From: Leuctra nigra
Taxonomy: Eukaryota > Arthropoda > Insecta > Plecoptera > Leuctridae
Assembly: GCA_934045905.1 (NCBI GenBank)
Contig: OW203768.1
Span: 26,503,060 to 26,567,059, forward strand
DNA: 64,000 nt
Direction of reading: 5' to 3'
The notes beneath the pieces were generated by a model, which made no database searches, had not been told where the DNA came from, and was given only the letters and a program-made list of their open reading frames with translations. Position 1 is the first letter of the stretch. Every line of letters begins with the position of its first letter. Below are positions 1 to 10,504 of this stretch, piece after piece. Both the position numbers and the translations under genes were made by a program.

Positions 1-60
1 TAATAGTATTAGTATACTATACTATTACTATACTATTACTATTACTATATAGGACTATAG
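1..60. repeat. TACTAT-type simple repeat
   Basis: The first 60 bases are an imperfect microsatellite of tacta/ttacta steps. It abuts the 5' end of the HINE-type element that starts at about 61. Confidence 0.8.
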
Positions 61-211
61 TTGAGCGAGCGTAGCGAGCGTCACTACGGTAATCTTATGG
101 CACTTTCTCTGTGTGTTTTTTTTGTCCGCACAGCCCAGGTTAAACCGCACATTCAATCGATCTGAAACTTTTCACATATGCTAACGTAATCTATGCGGTC
201 CCTGGATTGTA

Positions 212-1155
212 GGAAAGATAGGCGACGGAAAAATAGGCGACGGAATTTTAGGCGAAAACCCAACTAGGAAAGATAGGCGACGGAAATTTAGGCGACATGA
301 ATTCAACCAGGGCGGAAATATAGGCTATAGGCGGAGATACATAACACTCAGAAATGCATAATAAAAACAAAATTGTTTTGTAATTGATAAAAAAAAATCC
401 AATTAAAATAAAAATATTAAAAATATACGAAAAAATGGGGGGGAAAATGTACAAAAAAATCTAACCAAAATTAAAGAAAATTAAGTGAAATGGAATAAAA
501 AAAGATGAGATAAATAGAGAAGAAAGATAAAAAAAGATAAAAGAAATCCGAGTGGATATTTGTGTAGAACACAAATTTTTGTTGAACTTTTTGTGTGTTG
601 TTTTTTGACATTTGCCTATCTTAAATTCAATTTTACTTTAAATTTTTCTTAAACGTCTGCATAATGTAACCAATAATCTTGGGGGTTTTAAAATTAAATG
701 TACCTCCCAATGAGAAAAAGGGTTTGAAACAAACAATGGTATTTCGAAAAACAAGTCAACCGGTTAATCGGGGAAGCTTGATGCCGGTCAGCCTGGAACA
801 CCTGGTGGGATTTCCAACCATCCCGACCAAGCAGAGCAGGTGCAACTTGATAACCTGGCTCTACTCTGATCTAAAAGTCTGGACGCTGTTTCATGTTCTT
901 CTGCACTTTCATTAAAAAATAAAAATATTATATCAAAATAACATAATAATAATAAATGTTAAAAAATTTAATCCTTGATCACAACATAGATATCGATCAA
1001 TATTTGATCAGTTGATTACATTTTCCATGAAAAAGTTTTTCGCCTATATTTCCGCCTTGGTTGAATTCTTGTCGCCTAAATTTCCGTCGCCTATCTTTCC
1101 TAGTTGGTTTTTCGCCTAAAATTCCGTCGCCTATTTTTCCGTCGCCTATCTTTCC
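212..1155. mobile_element. TIR element with TAGGCGACGGAAA arms
   Basis: Bases 212-335 and 1036-1155 are inverted copies of each other, beginning GGAAAGATAGGCGACGG. Each arm is itself built from repeated taggcgacggaaa-type units. The 700 bp between the arms are AT-rich and show no credible ORF. It looks like a 944-bp non-autonomous DNA transposon or fold-back inserted in the HINE head. I could not find a clean target-site duplication, so the superfamily is open. Confidence 0.7.
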
Positions 1156-2563
1156 GTTTACCCGGCAAGGAATTGAGAGAAACTTTCAAGTTAAAATAGC
1201 TCTACATGAATTTGGCTGCCATATACAGAATATGTTAAATAACATTGATAATTGAGCGAGCGAAGCGAGCGACTCCATTTGGCTCTTTTAGCACGGACCT
1301 CTGTTTTTTTTTTTGTTTGTTTTTTTTTTTTTTGTTTTTGTATGCTAAAGGAAGCAATGGAAGTCGCACCGTTTCACCGATCGACCTGAAATTTTGCACA
1401 CATGTAAAGACAACCTTCTCTGTTTGCAGACCCAATTTTTTTTGGAAATCCATCCATTGGTTCATTGTTAAAATAAGTATCTCCTGATAGCCTAAAAAAT
1501 GAAAATGGTCTTCGAGAAATGTGATCAAACTCATATTTAGCATGGTCAGTAAGACCAACAATGTCACTTATTTTACAAATTTTCAGCCGAATCTGTCAAG
1601 AAAGTATGCACTTATTGACATTTTTAATAGCTGTCAGAAATGAAACATTGAAAATGAATGTCTTTCCAATGCAACTGAATCTGATTTGCTTTAGGTACAA
1701 GAGTGTTTTGATGGTATGTACAGTTTTTTAGTAAAAAGCAGATATTTTTATGTTTATTGAGTTGATCAAATTTGAATAATTCAATTTGGATCATAGTTTC
1801 CAACAAATCATTTCGAGTTTTTAAGGACCTTGATTGTCTTTTCGTCAATTCGTAGTTCTAATGGCCGTGCCTCCCGTGTTTCTACTTGGCTGATTTTGCA
1901 TCCAGGAGGGATTAGAAACATAAGCTCACATTTCAATAATATCATTGAGTGGCGTTTGTTCTCTTCTAGCGTTCACACGTCATTCCAAATCTCTCCTGCA
2001 TTTTGCTTCTTTTCGTTGATAATTTTGGCAATTTGGTGTACTTTGTGAAGGTATTAGTAAAATTGAATCGCTTTTAAAGCATAGATATTAGGTATTTACA
2101 GTTTTTGTCCAGGAGATTGATTATTTCAAATTATTTTCTTCTTGGAAACGTTGGATTTATTCCGTTTCTGAGCTTCTGTCTAGCCTGACATTTCCTTGAA
2201 GGTTGCTATTTTTTTTTGAAAGTGTTGATTCATTCAGTTCAAAACATTACGTTGTCTTATTTTAATTGTGGAACGTTGGATTCATTCCGTTTCTAAACTA
2301 GGTAGTTACTATTTTACCTGATCCGTTTTTTGTGTGGAACTTTGATTCCTTTCGCTTATTAGTTGAAAGGTGATTACTTTATTTTCATATTTGCGAAGTT
2401 TTGTTCAAGATTCATTTCGTAACATTACGACATTGAATACATTACGTCTTTGAGCACACATTTCGTGCATTTCAAACATTGATCACACAAATATTATTGT
2501 ACTTTAATTAGGTAGGTACTCTACTTCTTACTTTTTCATTACCTATCTTATCCCTATTTAAAC

Positions 2564-2845
2564 ATGCCGAAAAATGGAAAGACTTCTGCTAGAATGAAAG
2601 CCATAAAGGCGAAAAAGCGTCTGCGTGAAATTGAAGATCAAGAAACTGACGAAGAAACTGACAAACTGGCTAAATCTAAAAGGTTGAAACAAAATGTCGT
2701 TAATAATAAAGCATCAAGGAGCAAAGAGACCCCCGACCAGACTGCTGCAAGGAGATACTCAAACAATCAACGCAATACCCGCTCTTCATGCAGCGGGTAT
2801 TGCCGATTGACCGACCAACTAAAAACTTCGCATGGTAATTGGTAG
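2564..2845 (+). pseudogene. Helitron/helentron ORF N-terminal remnant
   Basis: A 93-codon ORF starts at ATG 2564. Its first 75 residues are very lysine/arginine/glutamate rich and carry an ETPDQTAARR-type repeat. Helitron Rep/helicase proteins typically have charged N-terminal repeats of the form ETPEQ..AARR. The match, and the position inside a HINE-type element, suggest the remnant of the autonomous protein's N-terminus. The reading frame runs into a 12-bp-stem hairpin (2772-2803) and then into non-coding body sequence shared with other copies. The protein is therefore cut off, and no Rep or helicase motif follows. It could instead be a chance charged ORF. Confidence 0.4.
2772..2803. repeat. 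12-bp-stem hairpin
   Basis: GCAATACCCGCT (2772-2783) and AGCGGGTATTGC (2792-2803) pair perfectly around an 8-base loop. It sits exactly where the Helitron-like ORF stops resembling protein. It may mark an old element end or a deletion junction. Confidence 0.75.
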
Positions 2846-4005
2846 CAACATTTAAGGTATTTTTGCCAATTTTCAGTCTAATTTGTAGTTATTTTCAAAA
2901 GTTTTTGTAATTTTAGGGACATTTTGTGTGTTGGCTGTCAAATTCACGGCGACATCGAATCTTTAGTTCAAGGCAAGGTAGTTAGAGCAGAAAGTTTCAA
3001 ACGAAATGAAACTAATAATGACCGTTTAACAGATTGATCTGATATTGTGTCCACAGTAATATCATATCATATGAGTGGTCCCAGGTATATTGTTTGAAAG
3101 ATTTCCTTTGATTTTTGAAACTTAACAAGGAACCGTTCAATCAAAGGTTTAATCGATCAACTTAAAACTTAGCAAGGTTATTGGGACCAATATTTTTGGA
3201 AATTTTGGAGATATTTATACAAGTCTGTGACAAAATTCAAGAATTATTGGCTTTAAATGACATTTTCGATAAACATAATTTCGGTTCGAGGTGTTGCGTG
3301 TATCCGTGCTCGCTCATCAACGCGTTACTCAGAGCGTTTTCCTAGTATCTTTAACAGTGTGTAATTACCATTTTAAAAAAAAATATCTTTCGATTGGTTG
3401 CTGTGGTCAATTTGAAATTTAGCAAAGTCATTGCAACCAACATTGTACCCAATCATACAAAGTTTCAGCCAAATCCTCCCATTGGTTAAAATTTAAAAAA
3501 TCTTTTATATGATTTTTGAAATTTTAACTAGAACCGATTAAGCGATCAACTTAAAACTTCGCGTGGTCATTGGTACCAACATTATCTGTATTTTTGACAA
3601 TTTTCAGACCTATCTGTGTTTAAATCCAAAAGTTATTGAAATTTTACGGAAATTTTGCGTGTTGGCTGTCAAATTACTCAAAAATGTTGATCAAGGCTAC
3701 TTCGACTCTTTATAGTTCCAAGGTAGTTAGAGCAACTTTCAAACGTATGAAACTGATATGACCGTTCAACAGATCGTCTAATATTGTGCATTTTAATCAT
3801 AAAGGTTCAATCGATCAACTTAAACCTTTGCATGGTTATTGAGCCTAATACTTCAGGAATATTTGGAGATTTATATACCTACAAGTCTGACGAATTTCAA
3901 GAATTATTGGCTTTTAATGATATTTTCGATAGACATAATTTCGGACCGAGGTGTTGCGCGTGTCCGTGCTCGCTCATCAACGCGTTACACAGTGCGTTTT
4001 CCTAG

Positions 4006-4716
4006 TATTAGTCACTTGGGTGCTTTTACCTGTGTACTGACGGCATTTTTCGATAACACCCACAACTTCAAACCATGTTTTGACCCATTGAAAGTTGACT
4101 TAGGACTTTCTTAACGAGCACAATAGATAGGAAATGATCTGCTGATTCCAACGATACCAATAACTCCATATTTTCAAAAATGTCACTTGGGTGCTTTATG
4201 GTTGGTACGGCAGTGTACTTAGTTCACACTACTATACTGTACAGTACTACACTGTACACAGTACACACACAGTAACCAGTACAGTAAAGTACGCTGGGAA
4301 CATCAACTTCTTAGTTCAAGGTCACACAGAAAATAATGAGAAATAATATGTGTAGACATTTATCATTGAAGTAAATTCATGCATAGAGTGAAATATGTAT
4401 TCGTTCGTGAGTTACACGGTTTCTAAAATTTCCCCAAATTTGGGTACTTTTGCTGTTCAAGGTCACACAAAAAAATGCATCCTAAATTTTTTGAGATTTT
4501 TTTATTGTTTTATTGTTGTTTTATTTTTTATCTTTTGGATTTGAAACCTGATTTTAAATCGTGTGCTTGCATCAAAAGATATTCTGGTTGGAATATTGTG
4601 TTATTTTGACTTTTTTGCCCCCCTAACCGCACCCACCAGGCGCCAAAGTGCAGACAAGGGAAATTCAACTACAATTTATCGATCTTTCAAAAAGGTATTG
4701 TCACTATGCGTCCGTA
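4006..4716. other. No gene; GTAC-rich patch
   Basis: No coding signal is visible. Bases 4205-4295 are a degenerate run of gtac/acagtac steps with local dyad symmetry. The rest is ordinary AT-rich DNA. Confidence 0.6.
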
Positions 4717-4736
4717 GGGGGGGGGGGGGGGGGGGG
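4717..4736 (+). repeat. Uninterrupted G20 tract
   Basis: Twenty consecutive G on the + strand. It can form a G-quadruplex in principle. The length could also be a sequencing or assembly artefact. Confidence 0.9.
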
Positions 4737-4799
4737 AGCTCTGGCCACCTGGACGATGGACTATAATATATTAACGTATTTTAAATAAAAGTATTTTTT

Positions 4800-4886
4800 A
4801 TTATTCAAGTTAGGCATTTTAACGGTATGTTGAGTGAGAGTGTTCGCACTATACGACTTGGCTAGGTGGAGCGACCGCTTTAATAG
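4800..4886 (+). repeat. 3' tip of composite CRE/ETS repeat
   Basis: The stretch reads taggcattttaacggtatg...cgacttggctaggtggagcgaccgc. It is the same terminal sequence as the ends of the large composite repeats at 9517, 13361 and 24973. Only the tip remains. The flanking 4737-4799 and 4887-5306 show nothing else recognisable. Confidence 0.65.
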
Positions 4887-5306
4887 ATACTCTAATCGTA
4901 TATTGGAAACACTTTTGCTCGATCATGGTGTCGGTAAGCTTAATAAACTAGAAATGAAATTTGGAAACCATATTGATTGGTTTATTTAGCCACCGGACAA
5001 CAATCACCAATTACAAAGTAGTTGCGATCATTCATTCAGGGTTATTGCCTTTGAATATTCTCAAAAACAGTTCCATGCAGATACTTTTTATACATTCCTT
5101 AAGTCTAGGAAACTGACGTTTGACACAATGATAGCGACAACGATGACACATGAAAAAGTGAAAGATAGAATATCCGAAAAAATTACTACAAGTGAAAATG
5201 TTGATATATTTGCGTGTTTTTCAGCGATTAACCGACAAATTAGATTTTGTTTTTATTCAGTATTAACGTGTGGTGTGGACTGCTATTGACGACGAATGTA
5301 TTTCAG

Positions 5307-5636
5307 CGCCCCCGAAGGAACATTTGTTGAACGTTCGAGTGGTGCCAGCCGCTTATGAATACTACACGTTGATTGCCACATGCTCTGCTGTGGACAGCGT
5401 CCCCGTAGCCAACATCACGTGGTACTGGGACAATGTCGACATCAAGCATGACCACCACGACCACGCTCCGCTCAGACCTGAGTGGAAGTTCAATACAGAT
5501 CCGCAGTCGATCACTCAGACCATCACTCTGTTGGTGAGTCTGGTCGACGAAGGCAAGCTGCTGGTCTGCAGCGTGCAACACTTTGCGATCCCAGGCCCGG
5601 GGGTTCAGAACCAGACTAGGGTTATCAAAATAAGTG
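5307..5636 (+). CDS. Ig-like domain exon of Ig+WSC gene
   Basis: Internal exon of 330 bp, phase 1 to phase 1, with acceptor TTTCAG (5301-5306) and donor GTGAGT (5637-5642). It encodes about 110 residues of one immunoglobulin-like fold. The first conserved Cys is in IATCSA, the core Trp in NITWYW, and the second Cys in KLLVCSV after a DEGK turn. The C2-type look (DEGK.L.C) recalls Ig domains of insect Beat/Side-like adhesion proteins, but family identity is not claimed. A symmetrical phase-1 exon is typical of shuffled extracellular domains. Its last base G joins the TG of exon 7202 to give Val without a frame break, so it is taken as part of the WSC gene. Upstream exons and the signal peptide are not in the window. 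A His/Asp-rich loop (DHHDHA) is unusual. Confidence 0.8.
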
Positions 5637-5729
5637 GTGAGTAATATGGTGCCGCCAGAATGTTCGACTCAATTGTCTTGTATATGCAAGCATCACGAGC
5701 TAAAAATCAATTACATTTTTTGAACACGT

Positions 5730-6045
5730 CAGCTGGTGTGTTGTTGAATACCTCGACTTTCGTCAGATCGCCGAGGTTAAACAACATTAAGCGTGGCCAG
5801 TTAGAGAGTGACTATTTAACTCTGGCCTGCTAGTTGCTGCCGTTGGGCAAGAGAGCCTAGGGTATCTGGGGGCTAGTGTGACGACCTCACTCCACCTGTT
5901 ATCAGTCTCTCGACGGCGCGGGTTGTGGAGGCCCGTGCTGTGGAGGCCCGTGCTGTGAATGTTACACCGTCCTTCGGATGGAACATAAAGCCTCTTGGTA
6001 TCTTTCATATGGGTGGACTACATGCCGGTACCGAGTTTCTCTTAA
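5730..6045 (+). mobile_element. 5S rRNA-derived SINE (SINE3-like), degenerate copy
   Basis: It matches the copy at 58.8 kb along its length. The head carries 5S-like pieces (GATCGCCGAGGTTAAACAAC) and the body has CACCTGTTATCAGTCTCTCG and ACACCGTCCTTCGGA. The 5S C-box region is decayed compared with the other copy. A 15-18 bp piece (GTGGAGGCCCGTGCT) is duplicated at about 5926-5957. It lies about 90 bp downstream of the Ig exon donor, in intron 1. No (TAA)n tail is left, so it looks old. Confidence 0.75.
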
Positions 6046-7201
6046 TTTCCTCTTCGGTAACTCAATGGTTGCAAAAGTTATTATTAGAGATCTAGGTTTC
6101 GCATTAATTCCAAAATTTGTTGACAAACTAGACATACTTAGTAGCAACTATTGAAACAGGAATAATACATCTACATATGAGAAAAGTCATTATAAACCGA
6201 GAAGAATATAACGAGAAAATGAATTATATGTTTCAAGATGAAACACAATTTGAAAAAAATAAAGATTCAACGAAGGCTGAAGATTCGAAGATTCGAGAGT
6301 TTCTTAGAGGATTGTATTACGTTTATTTCCTTTGCATTTAACTGACAACACTATAGTGTATTAATGGAAATAAAGACTTGGTAAACTTGCTTCCTTATTT
6401 CAGTTCTCAACCTCACAGACATAACAGAATAACACATATAATAATCGTTCCCATAGCAACCAAACCAACCTAATACTACAGGATCCAAATCACTTCTAAT
6501 TGGTACATGACACTGCCTCCCACATCTAGGTTCTTCATAATACAAAACAAATTGCAGAAAGAAATAGGGAGTTATGTATAAATAAAATTAATTCTCAGTT
6601 ATTTAAAACCACCGCATGCATTCGGTGGTTAATAAAATTAATAACTCCGTCCCATCATAAGATGCAGAAACTTTCCAAGAAGTGCCCTCTCAAAATTTGT
6701 ATTTAAGTCTAGAGGTGATTAAATTGTATATGATTTACTTTTTATGTGTTTATCTGATACCATCTTGACATTGTTACTTTGTTACAATGGATATTGAAGT
6801 GGGTTTAATAGTTTTGGGCCGTATTCAAGACCAAATCTAAATAAATAACTTTTTTACCAGAATAAATTATACCATCTTGACTGATTAGGCTAAGATACAA
6901 AAGATACAATGTACAAAGTAAGATGCAATGTTGATCTTAATGACCATGCAAAATATAAGTTTGATCAGTTTAATGGAAGACCATTTGATAGGTCAAACGG
7001 TGTGAGCTACATGCCATTTTCTTTATCAACCAATCAAAGGATCCTGTTCAAAATCGATCACAGAGACCTCATGGATTACTTAAGTACAAATGCAAATATC
7101 AGATCGATTGGTTGACCGGTTTGACCTGGGTAGTAAACACACACAAAAAACAAATTGCAGTAAGAGTTCCCTATCGCTAACATTCATTCTCCTGGTTCCA
7201 G
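6046..7201. other. Intron 1 remainder, no recognisable element
   Basis: AT-rich, no convincing ORF, tRNA or repeat end. It ends in the acceptor of the first WSC exon. Confidence 0.6.
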
Positions 7202-7340
7202 TGACGTATGAGCACGTGGGCTGCTACAGAGATCGCGAGCCGAGAGTCTTCGCTCAAGGAGTCGCCACAAAAGACTACAACTCTCCTGACACTTGCTTCC
7301 GATATTGCAACCAATCCAAATACTTTGGACTGCAAGCAAC
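7202..7340 (+). CDS. WSC domain 1, first half exon
   Basis: 139-bp exon with acceptor CCTGGTTCCAG (ends 7201) and donor GTGAGG (7341). It enters in phase 1 and leaves in phase 2. The peptide carries EHVGCYRDREPRVF, then SPDTCFRYC and KYFGLQA. This is the N-terminal half of a WSC domain (three of its eight cysteines). WSC is a cysteine-rich, carbohydrate-binding extracellular domain known from yeast Wsc sensors, Kremen, polycystin-1 and xylosyltransferase. The final AC joins the first G of exon 16516 to give Thr, producing ATNDCYCGD, which is exactly the WSC pattern. The protein is probably secreted or a receptor ectodomain; the ligand is unknown. Confidence 0.87.
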
Positions 7341-7668
7341 GTGAGGCTCTTGCTAGTTCATTTCAATTAATTTAAAACATCTTGCAAAGGAATACATATG
7401 TATATATAAAATTTACACTAATTAACAAATCAATACCACACTTTGCACACTTTGCACATCTGCACACTTTGCAGTACGGCAATCCTTTCCAAATTTGTGA
7501 TTGTGTTATTAAAAGTAGTGTTGTTGAGCAGATTGTTTATCTTGGGTTAAGGGGGTTCCAAGGTTTTGGCATAGGAATGAGAATTTGCTGTAATTCACAC
7601 CAAAGATTAATGAAACCATATTACATACAACTAGCAAAAAATATTTGCCCCTTACGGTATCATATAAT
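7341..7668. other. Intron 2 start, no element recognised
   Basis: Non-coding and AT-rich. A short duplication 'cactttgcaca' recurs at 7438-7470. The ORFs here overlap the composite repeat that begins at 7669 and are not genes. Confidence 0.5.
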
Positions 7669-8068
7669 CCCCATAAAAAACACTCCGTGTAAAAATACCA
7701 GCCAAGTCTCTTCAACTAATAAAAAATATATGAAATCTAAAAATTCTGCACTGAAAAGTAGTGATATCAAAAAATGAGCCAAGTCAAAACTTTATTTGAA
7801 AATCAAAAAAATGCTTGGCGCATCGTGTATATAAATAGCTTAGAAGTATAGGCCAGATATAAAATATACATCAAATATACATATATAGTATACCTATAAT
7901 GCCCTAAAAAAACGATGTGCCAAGTATTTTTTGATTTTCAAATAAAGTTTTGACTTGGCTCATTTTTTGATATCACTACTTTTCAGTGCAGAATTTTTAG
8001 ATTTCATATATTTTTTTTTAGTTGAAGAGACTTGGCTGGTATTTTTACACGGAGTGTTTTTTATGGGG
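7669..8068. repeat. Palindromic MITE-like module (short form)
   Basis: Arms of about 150-180 bp pair across a short AT-rich centre. The same module recurs at 11512-11913, 23621-24016 and 45842-46233. A long form (about 1.08 kb) occurs at 26977-28058 and around 59207-60294. The copy at 45842 stands alone, without the CRE/ETS body, so the module can move or persist independently. Confidence 0.8.
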
Positions 8069-9517
8069 ATATCACTCCTTTTTTTAGTTTATTCTTAAAA
8101 TTTGTGACACAAATCGAATGAACAATTTTTAAGTCATGTAAAAAAATAACAATTTACAATTTGGTTACTACTTATAAAAAATCTGCTATATATTTGCTTA
8201 AATGGTATTTTATGAAGAATAGCAAAGTTATCATTCCAATCGGTCAACCCAGTTCCGAGATGTGGCAACACTTCGGTTGTCAATATGGCTGCTGAACTTA
8301 ATGCACTGCTACATAGAATTTATATCTACAATTAATGTGTAATATTTTAAGCTTTCTGAATATGTATACATTGTATAGAATGGGGATTATAATTTTTTAA
8401 AATTTGAATGACGTCATTTCCGGGCTCATAAACAGGAAAATTCTAGTTTGACTGTTCCTATTCCATAGAGAATAGAGATGTCCTTCCGAATCGTTGAGCA
8501 CTAGATTCGTACCGATCAGACTACCAGTTTTCGAGATACGACGATACTTCCGGTTTCAAAATGGCGGCTGAAATCTCTGACTCTTTTAATTTTAATTTAA
8601 ACATGATTACATCTTATTATAAGCTGTCTCAAATAGTATTTATTGTATCAAAATGTAAATTTGTGAGTTTTTTAAAATGTGTGACGTCATTTCCGGATTT
8701 GGTATAGGAAACTGAAAATATAACTGATGATATAACATAAAGGTAACCGTCTAAATCGTTTAGCGCTGGTTTCGTTCAAATCTGTTTAGCCGTTTTTGAG
8801 ATATTATGTCACTTCCGGTTTCAAAATGGCGGCTTCCAGTTGGTTTTATAACAAGTCAAATGAGATATCAGAAGTACATACGATACATAAATATCAAAAT
8901 AATCGGATCAACCTTTGTTGCCGAAATACTAATCGAAGTATTTCAAATTTTATGACGTCATTTCCGGTTTCGTTAACATAATTTTTAGTCTTTTGTTAAT
9001 GATAACCTATATAGTTGACCGTCTGAATCGTTTGGCGTAAATTTCGTTCTAATCGGTCCAGCCGTTGAGGAGATATGACGTCACTTCCGGTTTCAAAATG
9101 GCGGCACAAAAAAAGTCAAGGGGGCGAGGGCAAATCAGACGCCAAAAGTGCACACGTGGTAAAAATTTGAAATCAATCGGTTTAGCCGTTTAGGCTGTTA
9201 CCTGTTACCAGATTTTAGCTCCACCCTACTACTACTACTGAGATTATTATTATGAAAACCGCCCTAAAACACTGTTTTCACTGCCCTATAGCTCGCAAAG
9301 GGCGTAACCTATTGTTCCCAAATTTGGTATATGTGGTGGGGTGGGCCATAGCTCGAAATTAAGATATTTCGCAACAATGTGAGATTTTCCAATTTTATGA
9401 TCCAGTAGGCCGAAAATGCCACTGTGATGCTTACAGTAAAAGTGGGTTTGCTCCAGCCTTTATATGAGAGTGTGCGCGCCGTACGACTTGGCTGGCGTGG
9501 AGCGACCGCTCCACTAG
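7669..9517 (+). mobile_element. Composite repeat, copy A (palindromic module + CRE/ETS body)
   Basis: It has two parts. Bases 7669-8068 form a 400-bp palindrome with ends CCCCATAAAAAACACTCCG and the inverted GGAGTGTTTTTTATGGGG, and inner motifs AGCCAAGTC and GATATCA mirrored. Bases 8069-9517 form a body in which TGACGTCA + TTCCGG and CTTCCGGTTTCAAAATGGCG recur every 100-270 bp (about 8408, 8552, 8682, 8811, 8952, 9076). The body ends in GTGGAGCGACCGCTCCACTAG, an 8-bp stem with a 2-base loop. Copy B at 11511-13361 has the same order and nearly the same length (1849 versus 1851 bp). No ORF is present, so it is non-autonomous. The hairpin-CTAG end hints at a Helitron, but this is unproven. Confidence 0.75.
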
Positions 9518-9842
9518 ATTAGATATTCTTGATTGAAGATCACTTTTTCCCCCATAAGATAACACAGGGAGACATGAAATCGTCCCGGAAAATTGGCTTT
9601 AAATTGCTCCTAAAACCGCAAGAGGAATGACAAATGATTGAAAATAGTCTCAAATTAAAGATAATAATTTTTAGAATATGACTGCCGTTTGAAATTATGG
9701 GGTCACGGGCCAAATAAGAAAGAAAATGTGTACAATGTGTGAAATTTACCATAAATCTGGCAACATTGCACTTCAAATATGAATTATTTTGGGATAGTTG
9801 AATTGGAACTTCAATTAAAAACATATAATTGGAGCGTACGGT
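9518..9842. other. Unclassified AT-rich stretch
   Basis: It carries no repeat end or coding signal that I can support. It is the host side of the fold-back insertion at 9855. Confidence 0.5.
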
Positions 9843-9933
9843 AAGATACAATTGTTTGATAATGATGGACATTTTTAGTGAATCTCTCACTTAGGGATGG
9901 TGTTTCAGAGGTAACCTGCGAAATAAAAACGCG

Positions 9934-10006
9934 CACCCCGACTGGGAATCGAACCCAGATCCTTCGGGTTACCGGCCCTATGCTTTAACCATTAAGCTAT
10001 CGGGAC
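9934..10006 (-). tRNA. tRNA-like (pseudo-tRNA), anticodon position GGT
   Basis: On the - strand it folds as a standard 73-nt cloverleaf. The 7-bp acceptor (GTCCCGA/TCGGGGT) has two wobbles. The D stem is GCTT/AAGC, the anticodon loop CCGGTAA, and the T arm CTGGG-TTCGATT-CCCAG is perfect. The anticodon slot would be GGT (Thr). However, position 33 is C rather than the near-universal U, and the anticodon stem has an A-G mismatch. GGT is also not a usual eukaryotic Thr anticodon. It is therefore best read as the tRNA-derived head of the retroposon, not a working tRNA. Confidence 0.6.
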
Positions 10007-10334
10007 GCATTCTTAATCAGCAGGTTGGGTTGCCATACAACTCTTGCGAGTCCGAGTATCTAACCTATACACGAAGACTGAAGCACTTCGACTTCCTTTG
10101 ACAACGTGAATACATCTTCTCTCGAATGGCTATGCTCAAACTTCTGAGCTAGGAGTGGATTGTTTGATTATGATGGACATTTTTAGTGAATCTCTCACTT
10201 AGGGATGGTGTTTCAGAGGTAACCTGCGAAATAAAAACGCGCACCCCGACTGGGAATCGAACCCAGACAGGGTTAGGTTAGATACTCGGACTCGCAAGAG
10301 TTGTATGGCAACCCAACCTGCTGATTAAGAATGC

Positions 10335-10407
10335 GTCCCGATAGCTTAATGGTTAAAGCATAGGGCCGGTAACCCGAAGGATCTGGGTTCGATTCCCAGT
10401 CGGGGTG
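10335..10407 (+). tRNA. tRNA-like (pseudo-tRNA), inverted twin
   Basis: It has the same 73-nt sequence as the - strand copy at 9934-10006, with the same C33 and stem mismatch. It forms the right arm of the fold-back. Internal A and B box-like sequences (TAGCTTAATGG, GGTTCGATTCC) would allow RNA polymerase III initiation in principle. Confidence 0.6.
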
Positions 10408-10504
10408 CGCGTTTTTATTTCGCAGGTTACCTCTGGAAGATACAATTGTGTTATGCTCTTGTTTGAAGTATTATTTCGTCAGAGATTTGTATGAATTACG
10501 GCGA

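Larger units (their letters stand above)
61..4005 (+). mobile_element. Helentron-like (HINE) mosaic, nested copies
   Basis: Two 5' ends are visible (61 and 1253), each with the motif TTGAGCGAGCG(T/A)AGCGAGCG. Two 3' ends are visible (CTAG at 3342-3345 and 4002-4005), each with GCTCGCTCATCAACGCG, a short hairpin (CGCTC...GAGCG) and the terminal TTTTCCTAG followed by a host T. The 5' GAGCGAGC is the reverse complement of the subterminal GCTCGCTC. That arrangement fits the asymmetric inverted ends known for helentrons. The two head and two tail signals suggest one element inserted inside, or tandem to, a relative. The body shares phrases such as TTGGTACCAACATT with the copies at 36.7 and 39.3 kb. 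It also holds a Helitron-type ORF remnant (2564-2845) and a TIR element (212-1155). Class assignment rests on the ends only. Confidence 0.65.
9855..10436. mobile_element. tRNA-derived fold-back retroposon with 12-bp TSD
   Basis: A 582-bp insertion flanked by perfect direct repeats AAGATACAATTG (9843-9854 and 10437-10448). Two inverted arms of about 155 bp (9906-10063 and 10275-10435) each contain a complete 73-nt tRNA-like sequence, pointing outward. A third, truncated copy of the same end (about 10150-10268) lies between them in direct orientation to the left arm. TSD length and tRNA heads indicate LINE-style retroposition. The head-to-head arrangement is unusual for a SINE and could come from template switching. 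Confidence 0.8.

Noticed and set aside
5303..5581. Minus-strand ORF over the Ig exon
   Set aside because: Antisense shadow of a real exon with no domain.
7669..9517. Firm Helitron classification of the composite repeat
   Set aside because: A hairpin next to CTAG is suggestive, but the base after it is A, not T, in several copies, and the 5' end starts in a palindromic module.
9934..10407. Functional tRNA-Thr genes
   Set aside because: The cloverleaf is complete, but position 33 is C, the anticodon stem has a mismatch, GGT is not a usual eukaryotic Thr anticodon, and both copies lie inside a retroposon with a TSD.
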